Below, one piece after another: positions 6,614 to 14,807 of a DNA stretch of 28,259 nt. The notes beneath the pieces were generated by a model. It was not told the origin of the DNA, made no database searches, and saw only the letters and a program-made list of their open reading frames with translations. Position 1 is the stretch's first letter. The number at the start of each line of letters is the position of its first letter. The DNA comes from Galbitalea sp036499165 (GTDB taxonomy: Bacteria; Actinomycetota; Actinomycetes; Actinomycetales; Microbacteriaceae), in the NCBI GenBank assembly GCA_036499165.1, contig DASYEE010000172.1, positions 1-28,259 on the forward strand, read 5' to 3'. A program made the position numbers and the translations under genes.

Positions 6614-7930
6614 CTAGAGCTTCAGCTCCTGCTCCTGCGCCCGCTTCGGGGTGAAGAGCGTCACCACGAAGGTGAAGAGCAGGACGGCGGCGAGATAGAT
6701 CTCGACCAGCCAGGGGGAACCACCGGTAGCGCCAACGAGCGCCACCGCGATGAGCGGCGAGAGTCCGCCGAAGATCGCGGCAGAAACCTCACGGCCGACG
6801 GCGAATCCGCTGTAGCGCAGCTTGGTCGAGAACACCTCGGCGAACATCGAGCCCTGGGTGCCAGCCATGAACTGGATGGCGATGCCGCCGAGGGCGACGA
6901 CCGCAATGCCCGCCAGCACGACATTCTTCGAGTCGATGAAGAGGAAGTAGGGCACGACGAGGATCGCCGAGAGCAGCGCGGCGCCGGCGAACACCTTCTT
7001 TCTGCCTATCTTGTCCGAGAGCAGCCCGGCCAGCGGCGTGACGATCACCGCCGCGACACCGGCGAAGAAGATCAGCAGTGTGCTGGTGGATGGCGCGAAG
7101 CCGACCGTCGGGCCATCGAGGTAGGAGATGATCCAGGTGAGGAAGATGTACGTGCCCATCTGGAGCCCAGCAGCGAGACCGAACACGAGGATCAGGCTGC
7201 GCCACTCCGTGCGAACCAGCGTGCCGAGTGGCAGGCGCTGCACCTTGTTCTCCTTTTCGACCAGCTTGAAGAGCGGAGACTCCTCGACCCGCGTCCTGAT
7301 GTAGAGGCCGATGCCGATCAGCACGGCGCTGAAGATGAACGGGATGCGCCAGCCCCACGACAGCAGCTGGTCCATGGGGAGCAGCTGCAGCAGGAAGAAC
7401 GTGAGCGTGCCGAGCATGAGGCCGCTCGCGCTACCGATCGAGCCGGTCGAGCCGTACAGCCCGCGACGGTTCTTCGGTGAGTACTCGACCATCATGATTG
7501 ACGCGCCCGCGAACTCGGCGCCGGCGCCGAAGCCCTGGACCAGGCGGAAGAGGATCAGCAGGGCAGGAGCCCACGCGCCGACCAGCGAGTACGTCGGCAG
7601 CAGCCCGATCAGGAACGTCGACCCGCCCATCAGGATGAAGGTGGTGACGAGGATCGGCTTCCTGCCGAGTTTGTCGCCGAGGTTGCCGAGCACGATCGCC
7701 CCGATCGGGCGCACCAGTTGGCCGACCGCGAAGGTCGCGAACGACTGCAACAGGCCGACGAATGGCGTCGAAGCCGTGAAGAACAGCTGGCCGAAGATGA
7801 GCGCGGCCGCGCTGGCATAGATGAAGTAGTCGTACCACTCGACGACACCGCCGACGATGGCACCGACCATCACTCTTCGCAGCGCCGATCGTGAAATCTC
7901 GACCGATGGAGCTTCTTCTACCGTTGACAT
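6614..7930 (-). CDS. MHS-family (shikimate/proline-betaine type) MFS symporter
   Basis: The 438-aa membrane protein has about 12 transmembrane segments and the MHS (metabolite:H+ symporter) signatures. These include GAIVGGVVEWYDYFIYASAA at the first helix, GNLGDKLGRKPIL in the loop after helix 2, and FRLVQGFGAGAEFAGA in helix 4. A matching LLSDKIGRKKV loop lies in the second half. Relatives import alpha-ketoglutarate, shikimate, citrate, dicarboxylates or aromatic acids with protons. The ATG at 7930 has an excellent AAAGGAGAAGG ribosome site; a longer reading frame extends back into the SDR gene but lacks support. It lies 77 nt downstream of the SDR gene on the same strand, and is the likely uptake system for the island's substrate. 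Confidence 0.92.
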   Translation of the reverse strand: MSTVEEAPSVEISRSALRRVMVGAIVGGVVEWYDYFIYASAAALIFGQLFFTASTPFVGLLQSFATFAVGQLVRPIGAIVLGNLGDKLGRKPILVTTFILMGGSTFLIGLLPTYSLVGAWAPALLILFRLVQGFGAGAEFAGASIMMVEYSPKNRRGLYGSTGSIGSASGLMLGTLTFFLLQLLPMDQLLSWGWRIPFIFSAVLIGIGLYIRTRVEESPLFKLVEKENKVQRLPLGTLVRTEWRSLILVFGLAAGLQMGTYIFLTWIISYLDGPTVGFAPSTSTLLIFFAGVAAVIVTPLAGLLSDKIGRKKVFAGAALLSAILVVPYFLFIDSKNVVLAGIAVVALGGIAIQFMAGTQGSMFAEVFSTKLRYSGFAVGREVSAAIFGGLSPLIAVALVGATGGSPWLVEIYLAAVLLFTFVVTLFTPKRAQEQELKL

Positions 7931-8007
7931 GGGGCCTTCTCCTTTGATTGATCCCAATTGATTTCGTGGTGCGCTTAGGGTGCGCGGGGTAGTTCGGGGT
8001 GTGACTC

Positions 8008-8847
8008 CTACGGAGACGCCAGGGCGTCGATGTCCTCTTCTCTGGCAGGGCCAGCGCCACCGGACGCTGACCACCCGCCGTCGATCCTGAGGTCTGTTCC
8101 CGTGATCCACGCGGCCTCATCCGAGGCGAGGAACACGGCGCCATTGGCGATGTCGTCCGGCGTGCCGAGCGTGCGGGGCAGCAGTGCCGCGCGCGCCACG
8201 ATGTCGTGCCGCGCGGAACCGGGCTGCCCATAGCTGCGCATGGCAACTGCCGTGTTGATGATCCCGGGGGAGATCGTGTTGACGCGAATGTTGTCGGGCC
8301 CGAGCTCATTTGCAAGGATGACGCTGAGCTTCAGGATGCCAGCCTTGGCCGTCGAGTATGCGACCAGGTTCGAGAGGTTTCCCGGGTATCCCGTGCCGAC
8401 CGGTCCGCCGGACACCGAGGCGAGGAACACGATCGAGCCGCCGCCGCGCGCTCGAAGCTGGGGAATGAAGGATGTCGTGATCGCCCACGGCATCGTCAGG
8501 TTGCGGTCGATGGTGAAACGCCAGTCAGCGAGGCTCGTGGATTCGCCCGAGCCGCCGCGAGCGGCCTTTGCGTTGTTGACCAGGATGTCGACGCCGCCGA
8601 ACTTCTCCTGCGCGAACGCCGCGACGAGTCCAGCTGCACCGTCGGCGAAGAGATCGAAGGGGTGCAACGACTCGATGGTGCCGCCCGCCGCGCGAACCTC
8701 AGCGACCGTGCGCTCGGCCAGCTCCGGGTTGATGTCGGTACCGACGACCGCGGCGCCTTCCGCCGCGAAGCGCAACGCGATGGCACGGGCGATGTCACCA
8801 CCGCTGCCGGTGACCACAGCCACCTTGCCTTCGAGTCGACGCGTCAT
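8008..8847 (-). CDS. short-chain dehydrogenase/reductase (SDR)
   Basis: The 279-aa protein is a classical SDR oxidoreductase. The N-terminal Rossmann motif is VVTGSGGDIARAIA (11-24), with Asp38 in VVGTDIN favouring NAD(H). The NNAK motif (91-94) replaces the usual NNAG. The catalytic Tyr164-x3-Lys168 is in AYSTAKAG, with Ser144/146 ahead of it and a short insertion between them. The C-terminus has the common FLASDEAAWITG and LRIDGGWS blocks. The start at 8847 is preferred over the upstream ATG at 8880 because GAGAG precedes it and homologues begin with 'RLEGKVAVVTG'. It probably oxidises a hydroxy intermediate, perhaps a 3-hydroxyacyl compound. The symporter gene follows downstream. Confidence 0.9.
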   Translation of the reverse strand: MTRRLEGKVAVVTGSGGDIARAIALRFAAEGAAVVGTDINPELAERTVAEVRAAGGTIESLHPFDLFADGAAGLVAAFAQEKFGGVDILVNNAKAARGGSGESTSLADWRFTIDRNLTMPWAITTSFIPQLRARGGGSIVFLASVSGGPVGTGYPGNLSNLVAYSTAKAGILKLSVILANELGPDNIRVNTISPGIINTAVAMRSYGQPGSARHDIVARAALLPRTLGTPDDIANGAVFLASDEAAWITGTDLRIDGGWSASGGAGPAREEDIDALASP

Positions 8848-8892
8848 CGGGTTTCTCTCTTGTGACAGATTTGGGTGCATTTTCGATACACC

Positions 8893-8965
8893 GTCTCGTT
8901 ATGACAGAACTATATACACGGATTTCCCATTGCCGATACGGCAATTCCAAAATTGGTTGCGCAAC
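8893..8965. promoter_or_regulatory. operator-dense promoter region upstream of the SDR gene
   Basis: This gap holds several dyads: ATTGCCG-ATA-CGGCAAT (8929-8945), CCAA-AA-TTGG (8947-8956) and GTTGCGCAAC (8956-8965). On the minus strand a TATAGT box (8914-8909) could be the -10 of the SDR-symporter operon. A GTCTCGTTAT box (8893-8902), like those at 3991 and 16399, lies just downstream of it. The layout fits promoter control by one or more repressors. Binding proteins are not identifiable from sequence alone. Confidence 0.5.
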
Positions 8966-8971
8966 TCGTCG

Positions 8972-9973
8972 TCACGCCTTCTCGTAGTCGATGACCACAC
9001 CGAGGGTGTTCGCCGGGTCCCGGTCGATGAGGTCGTAGGCCTCCGCGGCGCGATCGAGCGCGAAGGTCGAGCCGATCATGGCCGACACATCGAGCCGCTC
9101 GAGGATGCGCAGCGATGCCTCGGTGCGCCGCACCCAGTCCCAGCGCGCCTGGTCGGTCACCTGCGAGCTCGTGATCCGCAGGCGGCGGAAATGGAACTCC
9201 GGGACAAGCCGCAGCGAGATCTCCTGTTTCCCGTACATCGAGATGGCCACGATCTCGCCACGGTCGGCCGCGACATCGATCGCCGCCTGCAGTGCCGGGC
9301 CGGCGCCGCTGGCCTCGTACGTGACATCCGATCCGCGGCCGCCGGAGAGCTCGGCGATCGTCGCGGCGGCATCTGCGGGGTCGACGGCGGCGTCCGCGCC
9401 ATACTCCAGCGCGAGCCTGCGCCTGCTCTCGAACCGGTCGACGACGATGACGACGTCGGCGTTCTGCCGGGCGATCCTCGCGCACATCATGCCGACGATT
9501 CCCTGGCCGAACACGACGGCGACCTCGCCGACCTTCACTGGCACATCCAGTACTCCGGTCAGGGCGACGCGGGTGAGGTTCAGCAGGGTCGCGGCCGCGT
9601 CATCCACTCCGGCGGGGATGCGCGTCACGTAGGTCGGCAACGCCTTGATCGTGAAGAAGTCCTGGTGAGGATGCCGCGTGAACACCCGGTCGCCGATCGA
9701 GTAGCCGCTCTCGGAGCCGGCCTGGGCGACGCGACCGACCGTCTGGTACCCGTACTTTGTCGGGAAGGGGAACTGGCCCTCCGAGTTGGGCGGCATCCTG
9801 TCGCCCGGCGTCGTGTCTCCCCGATACACGAGCATCTCGGTCCCCGCGCTGATGAGTGATCTCGTCGCCTGCACCACGATCTCGTCCGGCGCCGGCGCGA
9901 GGAGAGGAGCCTCGCGCAGTTCGATCTGCCGGGGTCCGGTGAACCAGACTGCCTTGCTCGTTGCGGGGATCAT
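8972..9973 (-). CDS. zinc-independent medium-chain dehydrogenase (MDR family)
   Basis: The 333-aa protein is an MDR-superfamily oxidoreductase. The N-terminal GroES-like domain has LISAGTEMLVYRGDT (40-54) and KYGYQTVGRVAQAG. The Rossmann domain begins with VVFGQGIVGMMCARIA. The usual catalytic Cys is replaced within the 'SAGTE' motif and the four-cysteine structural zinc site is missing, so zinc catalysis is unlikely. Similar 'SAGTE' proteins are annotated as zinc-binding alcohol dehydrogenases of unknown substrate. Its ATG overlaps the TGA of the GntR gene by 4 nt, so the regulator and enzyme are co-translated. The gene probably belongs to the GntR-controlled branch with the divergent alcohol dehydrogenase operon. 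Confidence 0.85.
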   Translation of the reverse strand: MIPATSKAVWFTGPRQIELREAPLLAPAPDEIVVQATRSLISAGTEMLVYRGDTTPGDRMPPNSEGQFPFPTKYGYQTVGRVAQAGSESGYSIGDRVFTRHPHQDFFTIKALPTYVTRIPAGVDDAAATLLNLTRVALTGVLDVPVKVGEVAVVFGQGIVGMMCARIARQNADVVIVVDRFESRRRLALEYGADAAVDPADAAATIAELSGGRGSDVTYEASGAGPALQAAIDVAADRGEIVAISMYGKQEISLRLVPEFHFRRLRITSSQVTDQARWDWVRRTEASLRILERLDVSAMIGSTFALDRAAEAYDLIDRDPANTLGVVIDYEKA

Positions 9974-10650
9974 GCTTTGTCTTCCTCCTGGTTTTCGCTG
10001 AGAGCGGCGAACACGACGACACGGGTGTGGTCGAGGTGATCATGAACGAGGGCACCCGCGAGCTCGGCGTCGCCGGCGCGACAGGCATCGGCGATAGCGC
10101 GGTGCTCCGCAACGCGCTCCTCCGGTGTGCCGCGCAGCCCGGTGGAAAGGCGCTGGTATCTCTGACTGTTCTCCCAGAGCATCGCCATGATCTCCTGCAG
10201 CCAACGGGATCCGCAGTGCCGGTAGATCGAGAAGTGGAACTCCCGATGGTCGTCGTCGTAGGAGTTGACGTCGTTGGTCAGCGTCGTGCGCTCGAGGTCG
10301 GCGAACGCGGCATCCATGTCGGCCAGCGCCGTCTCGTCCATGCGCGGAACAGCGAGCCTGGCAGCGTGCGGATCGAGCAGGAGCCGGAGGTCGTACGTCT
10401 CGGCGAAGTCTGCACGATCCGCTCCGCGGACGCGGAACCCCCGGCGCGCGACCGAGTCGACGAGACCGCGTGAGGCGAGACTGCGGAGCGCCTCTCGAAC
10501 GGGAATGGGACTCATGCCGAGCTTGTCTGCAGCATCCTCCGGCGAGATGCGCGCGCCAGGCTGCAGCTCCCCCGAGAAGATCATCTCGCGGAGAACCTGC
10601 TCCGCATGGGCGGCGAGGGTGATCACCTTGGATGGCTGACTGGTCGGCAT
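9970..10650 (-). CDS. GntR-family regulator, FCD (FadR C-terminal) subfamily
   Basis: The 226-aa protein has an N-terminal winged helix (about 10-75) with the GntR pattern: LREMIFSGELQPGARISPEDAADKLGMSP, then VREALRSLASRGLV. The all-helical FCD ligand domain follows (about 85-215), with DLRLLLDPHAARLA, HREFHFSIYRHCG and EHRAIADACRAGDAELA. The Asp/His residues in these blocks form the metal/ligand site in FCD proteins. The ATG at 10650 follows AAGGAG; a longer frame to 10707 would run across the palindromic operator and is rejected. It is divergent from the alcohol dehydrogenase operon across a 77-nt gap with strong palindromes, and overlaps the MDR gene. It probably senses an organic or sugar acid. 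Confidence 0.93.
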   Translation of the reverse strand: MPTSQPSKVITLAAHAEQVLREMIFSGELQPGARISPEDAADKLGMSPIPVREALRSLASRGLVDSVARRGFRVRGADRADFAETYDLRLLLDPHAARLAVPRMDETALADMDAAFADLERTTLTNDVNSYDDDHREFHFSIYRHCGSRWLQEIMAMLWENSQRYQRLSTGLRGTPEERVAEHRAIADACRAGDAELAGALVHDHLDHTRVVVFAALSENQEEDKA

Positions 10651-10659
10651 CTTTGCTCC

Positions 10660-10701
10660 TTGACAGATAAAATATATTTTATAGAGTTTGACACATGTCA
10701 A
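10660..10701. promoter_or_regulatory. divergent palindromic operator between GntR and ADH operons
   Basis: ATAAAATATATTTTAT (10667-10682) is a perfect 16-bp palindrome. TTGACA-CA-TGTCAA (10688-10701) is an inverted repeat with 6-bp arms. These AT-rich dyads stand out in very GC-rich DNA, and TTGACA hexamers occur on both strands (10660-10665 plus; 10701-10696 minus). The position between divergent genes, one encoding a GntR/FCD regulator, suggests autoregulation and joint control of both operons. The exact -10 boxes were not resolved. Confidence 0.6.
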
Positions 10702-10727
10702 GCTCATTCAATGAAGATAGGGCAACG

Positions 10728-11786
10728 ATGAAGGCTGCCCGCATCTACGGCGAGGCCGACGTCCGCGTCGAAGAAATCCCCTCCCCACCCGAACCAGGAC
10801 CATTCGAGGCTGTGGTCGCTCCCCTGTGGAGTGGCCTCTGCGGAACCGACGTCAAGGAATACATCGGCCACGGCGGCAGCTTCTCCGCCACCCCGCATCC
10901 GCTCACGGGGGCCGCGCTGCCGCTCATCCTCGGGCACGAGTTCTCCGCCGAGGTCGTGGCCATCGGCTCGCGCATCGACAACGTGAAGGTGGGCGACCAG
11001 GTCGCGGTCATGCCGCTGATCCACTGCGGGCACTGTGCCGCCTGCAAGCTCGGCCGCTATACGCAGTGCGAGGTGAAGGCGTGGACTGGCCTCAGCGATG
11101 CCTGGGGCGGCATGGGCGAATACGCCCTCGTGCAGTCGTACCAGCTGAGCCCGCTCGACGGGATCTCGCCCGAGGCGGGCGCCGTCGTCGAACCCGCAGC
11201 GGTTGCGCTGAACGCATCGGTGCGAGCGAATGTGGGCCCGGGGTCCACCGTCCTGATCCTCGGGGCCGGAGCCATCGGCATCCTCACACTTCTTGCGGTC
11301 AAGGCACTCGGCGCCGCCACGGTGTTCCTGTTCGAGACGAACCCCAGGCGCGCGGCGCACGCGGCGGAGCTCGGAGCCGAGGTCATCCCGGCCGAGCACG
11401 CGGATGACATCGCAGGCTACGTGCGCGAGCGCACCGGCGGCCTCGGCGTCGATGTCGCGATGGACTGCGCCGGGTTCCCGCCCGCGCTGGATGCCGCAGT
11501 TGCCTCGGTGCGCCCCGGCGGCACGATCGGTGTTCCCGCCGTTCACCCGGGGCCAACCATGGTCGACGTGCGCCGCATGACCCGCAACGACCTCAGCATG
11601 GTTGCGTCGGTCGGCTACACCCAGGACATCTGGGAGCGCACAGTGCTGATGGTGCGCGCTGGCGTCCTGCCGGTCGAGAAGGCTGTCACGTCGAAGATCG
11701 ATCTCGACGACATCGTCTCGCGCGGCTTCGATGTCCTCTCGAAACCCAGCACGGAACTCAAGATTCTCGTCAAGATCAAGGCATAG
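10728..11786 (+). CDS. zinc-dependent alcohol/polyol dehydrogenase (butanediol/sorbitol DH-like)
   Basis: The 352-aa protein is a full MDR alcohol dehydrogenase with both zinc sites. The catalytic ligands are Cys38 (SGLCGTD), His70-Glu71 (LGHEFSAEV) and Glu155 (VVEPAAVA). The structural zinc cysteines are Cys100, 103, 106 and 114. The Rossmann motif VLILGAGAIGILTL starts near 175 and Glu/Asn at FETN suggests NAD. The pattern is closest to 2,3-butanediol, sorbitol or L-threonine dehydrogenases. ATG 10728 has AGGG 7 nt upstream; an ATG at 10695 lies inside the operator and is rejected. It is the first gene of a three-gene operon with the TIM-barrel and FAH genes, and probably oxidises a secondary alcohol or sugar acid. 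Confidence 0.9.
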   Translation: MKAARIYGEADVRVEEIPSPPEPGPFEAVVAPLWSGLCGTDVKEYIGHGGSFSATPHPLTGAALPLILGHEFSAEVVAIGSRIDNVKVGDQVAVMPLIHCGHCAACKLGRYTQCEVKAWTGLSDAWGGMGEYALVQSYQLSPLDGISPEAGAVVEPAAVALNASVRANVGPGSTVLILGAGAIGILTLLAVKALGAATVFLFETNPRRAAHAAELGAEVIPAEHADDIAGYVRERTGGLGVDVAMDCAGFPPALDAAVASVRPGGTIGVPAVHPGPTMVDVRRMTRNDLSMVASVGYTQDIWERTVLMVRAGVLPVEKAVTSKIDLDDIVSRGFDVLSKPSTELKILVKIKA

Positions 11787-11795
11787 GAGCCGTCG

Positions 11796-12665
11796 ATGAC
11801 AAGCAATGCAGACGACCGGTTCGCCCTCAGCGCCGGCACGACGTACCACGCACCGTTCATCGAAGACCTCGCAGCGTATCCCGCGGCGGGGGTCGGCGGA
11901 ATCGGCCTGTGGGAGTACAAGCTCGAGGGCGATCGCGACGTGGAGCGGGCGGCGCAGCTGGTCGACGCCGGCCTCGCGACGACCTTCTGCTTCCCGCTGA
12001 ACCCCGGGATCTTCACGGGAAACGGTCACTTCGCGCATCCGAAGAACTCGGATGCCCGCCTCACCATCCTGCTCGAATCGATCAAGCGCTTCGCGACCTA
12101 CAGCCCTGCCGCCGTCTGCATCCTCGCGGGCGCCCCGCAGAACGGGGATGAGGCGGGCTCGCGGGCGCGGGTCGTCGAGGCGTTCAAGCTCGCGAGCAAG
12201 GTGGCGGCAGATAGTGGGGTGCAGCTCGCCCTCGAGGTGATCAGCCCCGGGGCGGCCGGCAGCATGGTCCAGACGATCCCCCAGGCGGTCGACCTCATCT
12301 CCGATGTCGGCGCGGACAACATCGGCGTGCTTCTCGACATCTGGCATATCGCGGACGAGCCCCTCGAGAACATCACCAAGTACATCGATAACATCACCGG
12401 GATCCAGGTGTGCGACCGCTCTGCCACGTCGCTCGGCCGTTTCGATCGCGCTCTCCCCGGCGACGGCATCCTTCCGGTTGCCGACATCATCCGCACCGCG
12501 GAGGAGGCGGGATACCGGGGCTGGTACGAGCTCGAGATCTTCTCCGACGACGGCACCTTCGGTGAGCCGGTGCCGAACTCGATGTGGTCACAGCCCGCTG
12601 TGGATGTCGCCCGGGCAGGCAAGGCCGCATTCGGTCGCGTCTATGCTGACGCCGTCGCCCGCTGA
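11796..12665 (+). CDS. xylose isomerase-like TIM-barrel (sugar phosphate isomerase/epimerase family)
   Basis: The 289-aa protein fits the AP-endonuclease-2/xylose isomerase-like TIM barrel. Likely metal ligands are Glu in QLALEVIS, Asp-x2-His in GVLLDIWHIAD, and Glu in GWYELEIFSDDG near the C-terminus. Members isomerise or epimerise hydroxypyruvate and sugars, or dehydrate inosose and dehydroshikimate. The residue pattern does not decide between these. The start follows the ADH stop by 9 nt, with the TAGGAG of that stop serving as ribosome site, so the two are tightly coupled. Together with the ADH and FAH proteins it suggests a non-phosphorylated sugar-acid or polyol route, or an unrelated ring compound handled by similar chemistry. 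Confidence 0.8.
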   Translation: MTSNADDRFALSAGTTYHAPFIEDLAAYPAAGVGGIGLWEYKLEGDRDVERAAQLVDAGLATTFCFPLNPGIFTGNGHFAHPKNSDARLTILLESIKRFATYSPAAVCILAGAPQNGDEAGSRARVVEAFKLASKVAADSGVQLALEVISPGAAGSMVQTIPQAVDLISDVGADNIGVLLDIWHIADEPLENITKYIDNITGIQVCDRSATSLGRFDRALPGDGILPVADIIRTAEEAGYRGWYELEIFSDDGTFGEPVPNSMWSQPAVDVARAGKAAFGRVYADAVAR

Positions 12666-12689
12666 CCGGCATCGAAAGGGGAGACTGTC

Positions 12690-13508
12690 ATGCGACTAGT
12701 CGGATTCCGTGACGGGCGCACCACGATGGTCGCCCGCCGCATCGACGAGACTTCGCTCATACCGATCGCGAGCGTCGCCGATTTTTGGGCCAATCCGGAG
12801 TCTGCACTTCGCAATCCGACGCGATACGCGCGGGTTGCGCTGGACGAGGTCGAATTGGTGCCGCCCGTCTTGCCGTCGGCGAGGGTGATCTGCATCGGGC
12901 TGAACTACGCGGAACACGCGGTGGAGGGCAGCTGGGAGCCGCCGGAATACCCGACCGTGTTCGCGCGGTGGACCGCCTCGCTCGCGGTCGACGGAACGCC
13001 GGTGGCAGTTCCGCCCGGTGAGGATGGCCTCGACTGGGAGGGCGAACTTGTCGTGGCGATCGGGCGAACCGTGACGCGCGAAACCGCGGGGGATGTCGCA
13101 TCCGCGGTCTTTGCGTACGCGGCCTTCAACGACCTCACCGCCCGCCGCGCCCAGAAGCTCACGAGCCAGTGGACCCTCGGCAAGAACGCCGACAACAGCG
13201 GGCCGATCGGCGACTTCGTGACCGCCGACGAGGTCGGGTCGATCGAGCGCGGCCTCATCATCGAGACGCGGGTCAACGGCGAGACGGTGCAGTCGGACAC
13301 GACGGCGTCGATGATCTTTCCGATCGGCAAGCTGCTGCAGTTCCTGACCCAGACGATGACCCTGAACCCCGGCGACCTCATCGCCACGGGCACTCCCTCG
13401 GGGGTGGGCTATGTGCGTAATCCGCCGAGACTCCTGCACGCCGGCGACATCGTGGACATCGAGATCGAGCGCGTCGGCCTGCTCTCGACGCCCGTCGTCG
13501 ACAGCTGA
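12690..13508 (+). CDS. fumarylacetoacetate hydrolase (FAH) family protein
   Basis: The 272-aa protein has a short N-terminal region and the FAH catalytic domain (about 65-265). It begins VICIGLNYAEHA (the IGLNYxxH signature), with metal ligands in GLDWEGELVVAIG (the ExE pair). The C-terminal ATGTPSGVGYVRNPP block is typical of FAHD1-like hydrolases and of 2-keto-3-deoxy sugar-acid or acylpyruvate hydrolases. Such enzymes cleave a C-C bond next to a keto group or act as decarboxylases or dehydratases. AAAGGGGAG precedes the ATG at 12690. It is the last gene of the ADH/TIM-barrel operon and could deliver pyruvate plus a small acid to central metabolism. Confidence 0.9.
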   Translation: MRLVGFRDGRTTMVARRIDETSLIPIASVADFWANPESALRNPTRYARVALDEVELVPPVLPSARVICIGLNYAEHAVEGSWEPPEYPTVFARWTASLAVDGTPVAVPPGEDGLDWEGELVVAIGRTVTRETAGDVASAVFAYAAFNDLTARRAQKLTSQWTLGKNADNSGPIGDFVTADEVGSIERGLIIETRVNGETVQSDTTASMIFPIGKLLQFLTQTMTLNPGDLIATGTPSGVGYVRNPPRLLHAGDIVDIEIERVGLLSTPVVDS

Positions 13509-13513
13509 TCGAA

Positions 13514-13548
13514 CGGCCGCGCGGGCGGCCGACTCAGTCAGCCGCCCG
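13514..13548. terminator. overlapping hairpins between convergent genes
   Basis: CGGCCGC-GCGG-GCGGCCG (13514-13531) is a perfect 7-bp stem. An overlapping 8-bp stem pairs CGGGCGGC (13522-13529) with GCCGCCCG (13541-13548), followed by TTT. They lie between the FAH stop (13508) and the LVIVD protein stop (13534), and could terminate transcription in both directions. Confidence 0.6.
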
Positions 13549-14763
13549 TTTCAGTACGAACAGGCCGTGGTTCTTGTCGGTGCAGTAGATGTAGCCGCGG
13601 GCATCCACGATCACGTCCTCGAACTGCGAGAGCAGGGCATCCGCCGGCTTCGGACCGCGACGCACGCTCGGGTCCTCTGGTACGAAGAATCCGACCTCGA
13701 CCGCGCGGAGCGGCTCAGAGATGTCGTAGATGCGCAGGCCACCGTTGAAGTGTGTGAGGTAGACGTGCTGGCGGTCGTCGAGCAGGGCCGGCTGGCCCTG
13801 GTACTGGTGCTGGTTGTGCGGCCCGTGCCGCGTGCCCTTCTGTGCGTACGTGCGGTACGGCAAGCCGACGCTCGGGTACGGCGTCGGCAACCAGCTGATG
13901 ATCCGGGGGGCCGCGGGGTCGCTCACGCTGATCGCGATGGTGTAGCCGAGGTTCTCGGTGTCGCCCTCGAGCAACGCCTCGCTGTTGGCAATCACGACGT
14001 CGCCGTACGGGATCGCGCTGTGGCAGCCGAGCGCGCTGCCAAAGTCACCGAAAGACAGGCGGGAGACGAGCTGCGGATTCGCCGGGTCGGCCACGTTCAG
14101 GACGACCATCCCGACCTTGCCATAAGAGAGGTACGCGATATCGCCGACCACATAGGCCGGGCCGTGCAGGTAGTGCGTGAACTCTGGGATCTCACCGCCG
14201 CCGACCCATTGCCCCGGCCACCACCAGCGACCGGCTTCGACGGGATGCGTCGGGTCTGCAAGATCGAGGATCACGAGGATATTGCCCTTGAACCCCTCCG
14301 GCTCCGCCGCCAGGTAGGCATAGCGCCCGCCCGCGTAGTAGTTGCGGTGGGTGCCGCGGCCGCCCGTGTCGTAGTGAGCGAGCAGCTGGGGGTTCTCCGG
14401 GTCTGTCGCGACATCCCAGACAAGGACTCCGACCTCTTCCGTCTTCTCCGGGTCGAATCCCCACCCCGGTGTCGCGCGTTCGAGCGCGTTGATCATCAGG
14501 CCATCGGCCACCTGCACCTGCAGCGTCCACGTGTTGGGTGGGCCGTCGATCGTGCGCACGAGGCGCGGCGCCGCCGGATCCGTGACATCCACGACGCTCC
14601 ACGACGCGTGCCAGAAGTGGCTGAGATAGAGGTAGTAGCGCTCGCCCACCTGCTGCATCGCGAGCTTGAAGGCGGGATTGCCATCGAGGTCGTGATAGCC
14701 GACGTAATCGACGCCGCTGGATTCGAGGATGCCGGGGGCGCCAGCAGGCACTGTCGGGGTCAT
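13534..14763 (-). CDS. LVIVD-repeat beta-propeller protein
   Basis: The 409-aa protein carries at least five copies of an LVIVD-like repeat of the form x-V-x-DPxxPxxV: DVTDPAAPRLV, DVATDPENPQLLA, DLADPTHPVEAG, NVADPANPQLVS and SVSDPAAPRIIS, plus a degenerate DISEPLRAVEVG. These predict a beta-propeller. Family members are often secreted or surface proteins, but no signal peptide or membrane segment is seen here, so it appears cytoplasmic. Conserved His residues (GTRHGPHNQHQYQ, HFNGGLRIYD) hint at a metal or enzymatic site; related propellers include selenium-binding-protein-like oxidases. The start at 14763 has GAGGAG upstream; an alternative ATG at 14811 overlaps the ligase stop by 4 nt but lacks a ribosome site. 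Function is unknown. Confidence 0.8.
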   Translation of the reverse strand: MTPTVPAGAPGILESSGVDYVGYHDLDGNPAFKLAMQQVGERYYLYLSHFWHASWSVVDVTDPAAPRLVRTIDGPPNTWTLQVQVADGLMINALERATPGWGFDPEKTEEVGVLVWDVATDPENPQLLAHYDTGGRGTHRNYYAGGRYAYLAAEPEGFKGNILVILDLADPTHPVEAGRWWWPGQWVGGGEIPEFTHYLHGPAYVVGDIAYLSYGKVGMVVLNVADPANPQLVSRLSFGDFGSALGCHSAIPYGDVVIANSEALLEGDTENLGYTIAISVSDPAAPRIISWLPTPYPSVGLPYRTYAQKGTRHGPHNQHQYQGQPALLDDRQHVYLTHFNGGLRIYDISEPLRAVEVGFFVPEDPSVRRGPKPADALLSQFEDVIVDARGYIYCTDKNHGLFVLKRAAD

Positions 14764-14807
14764 GGACGGTTGCTCCTCATTATCTTGGTCTTCATTTTGC
14801 GCCTGGA

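Noticed and set aside
10704..12347. A 547-codon open frame on the minus strand opposite the ADH and TIM-barrel genes.
   Set aside because: The opposite strand encodes clear ADH and TIM-barrel proteins with metal-site motifs; this frame shows none and no ribosome site.
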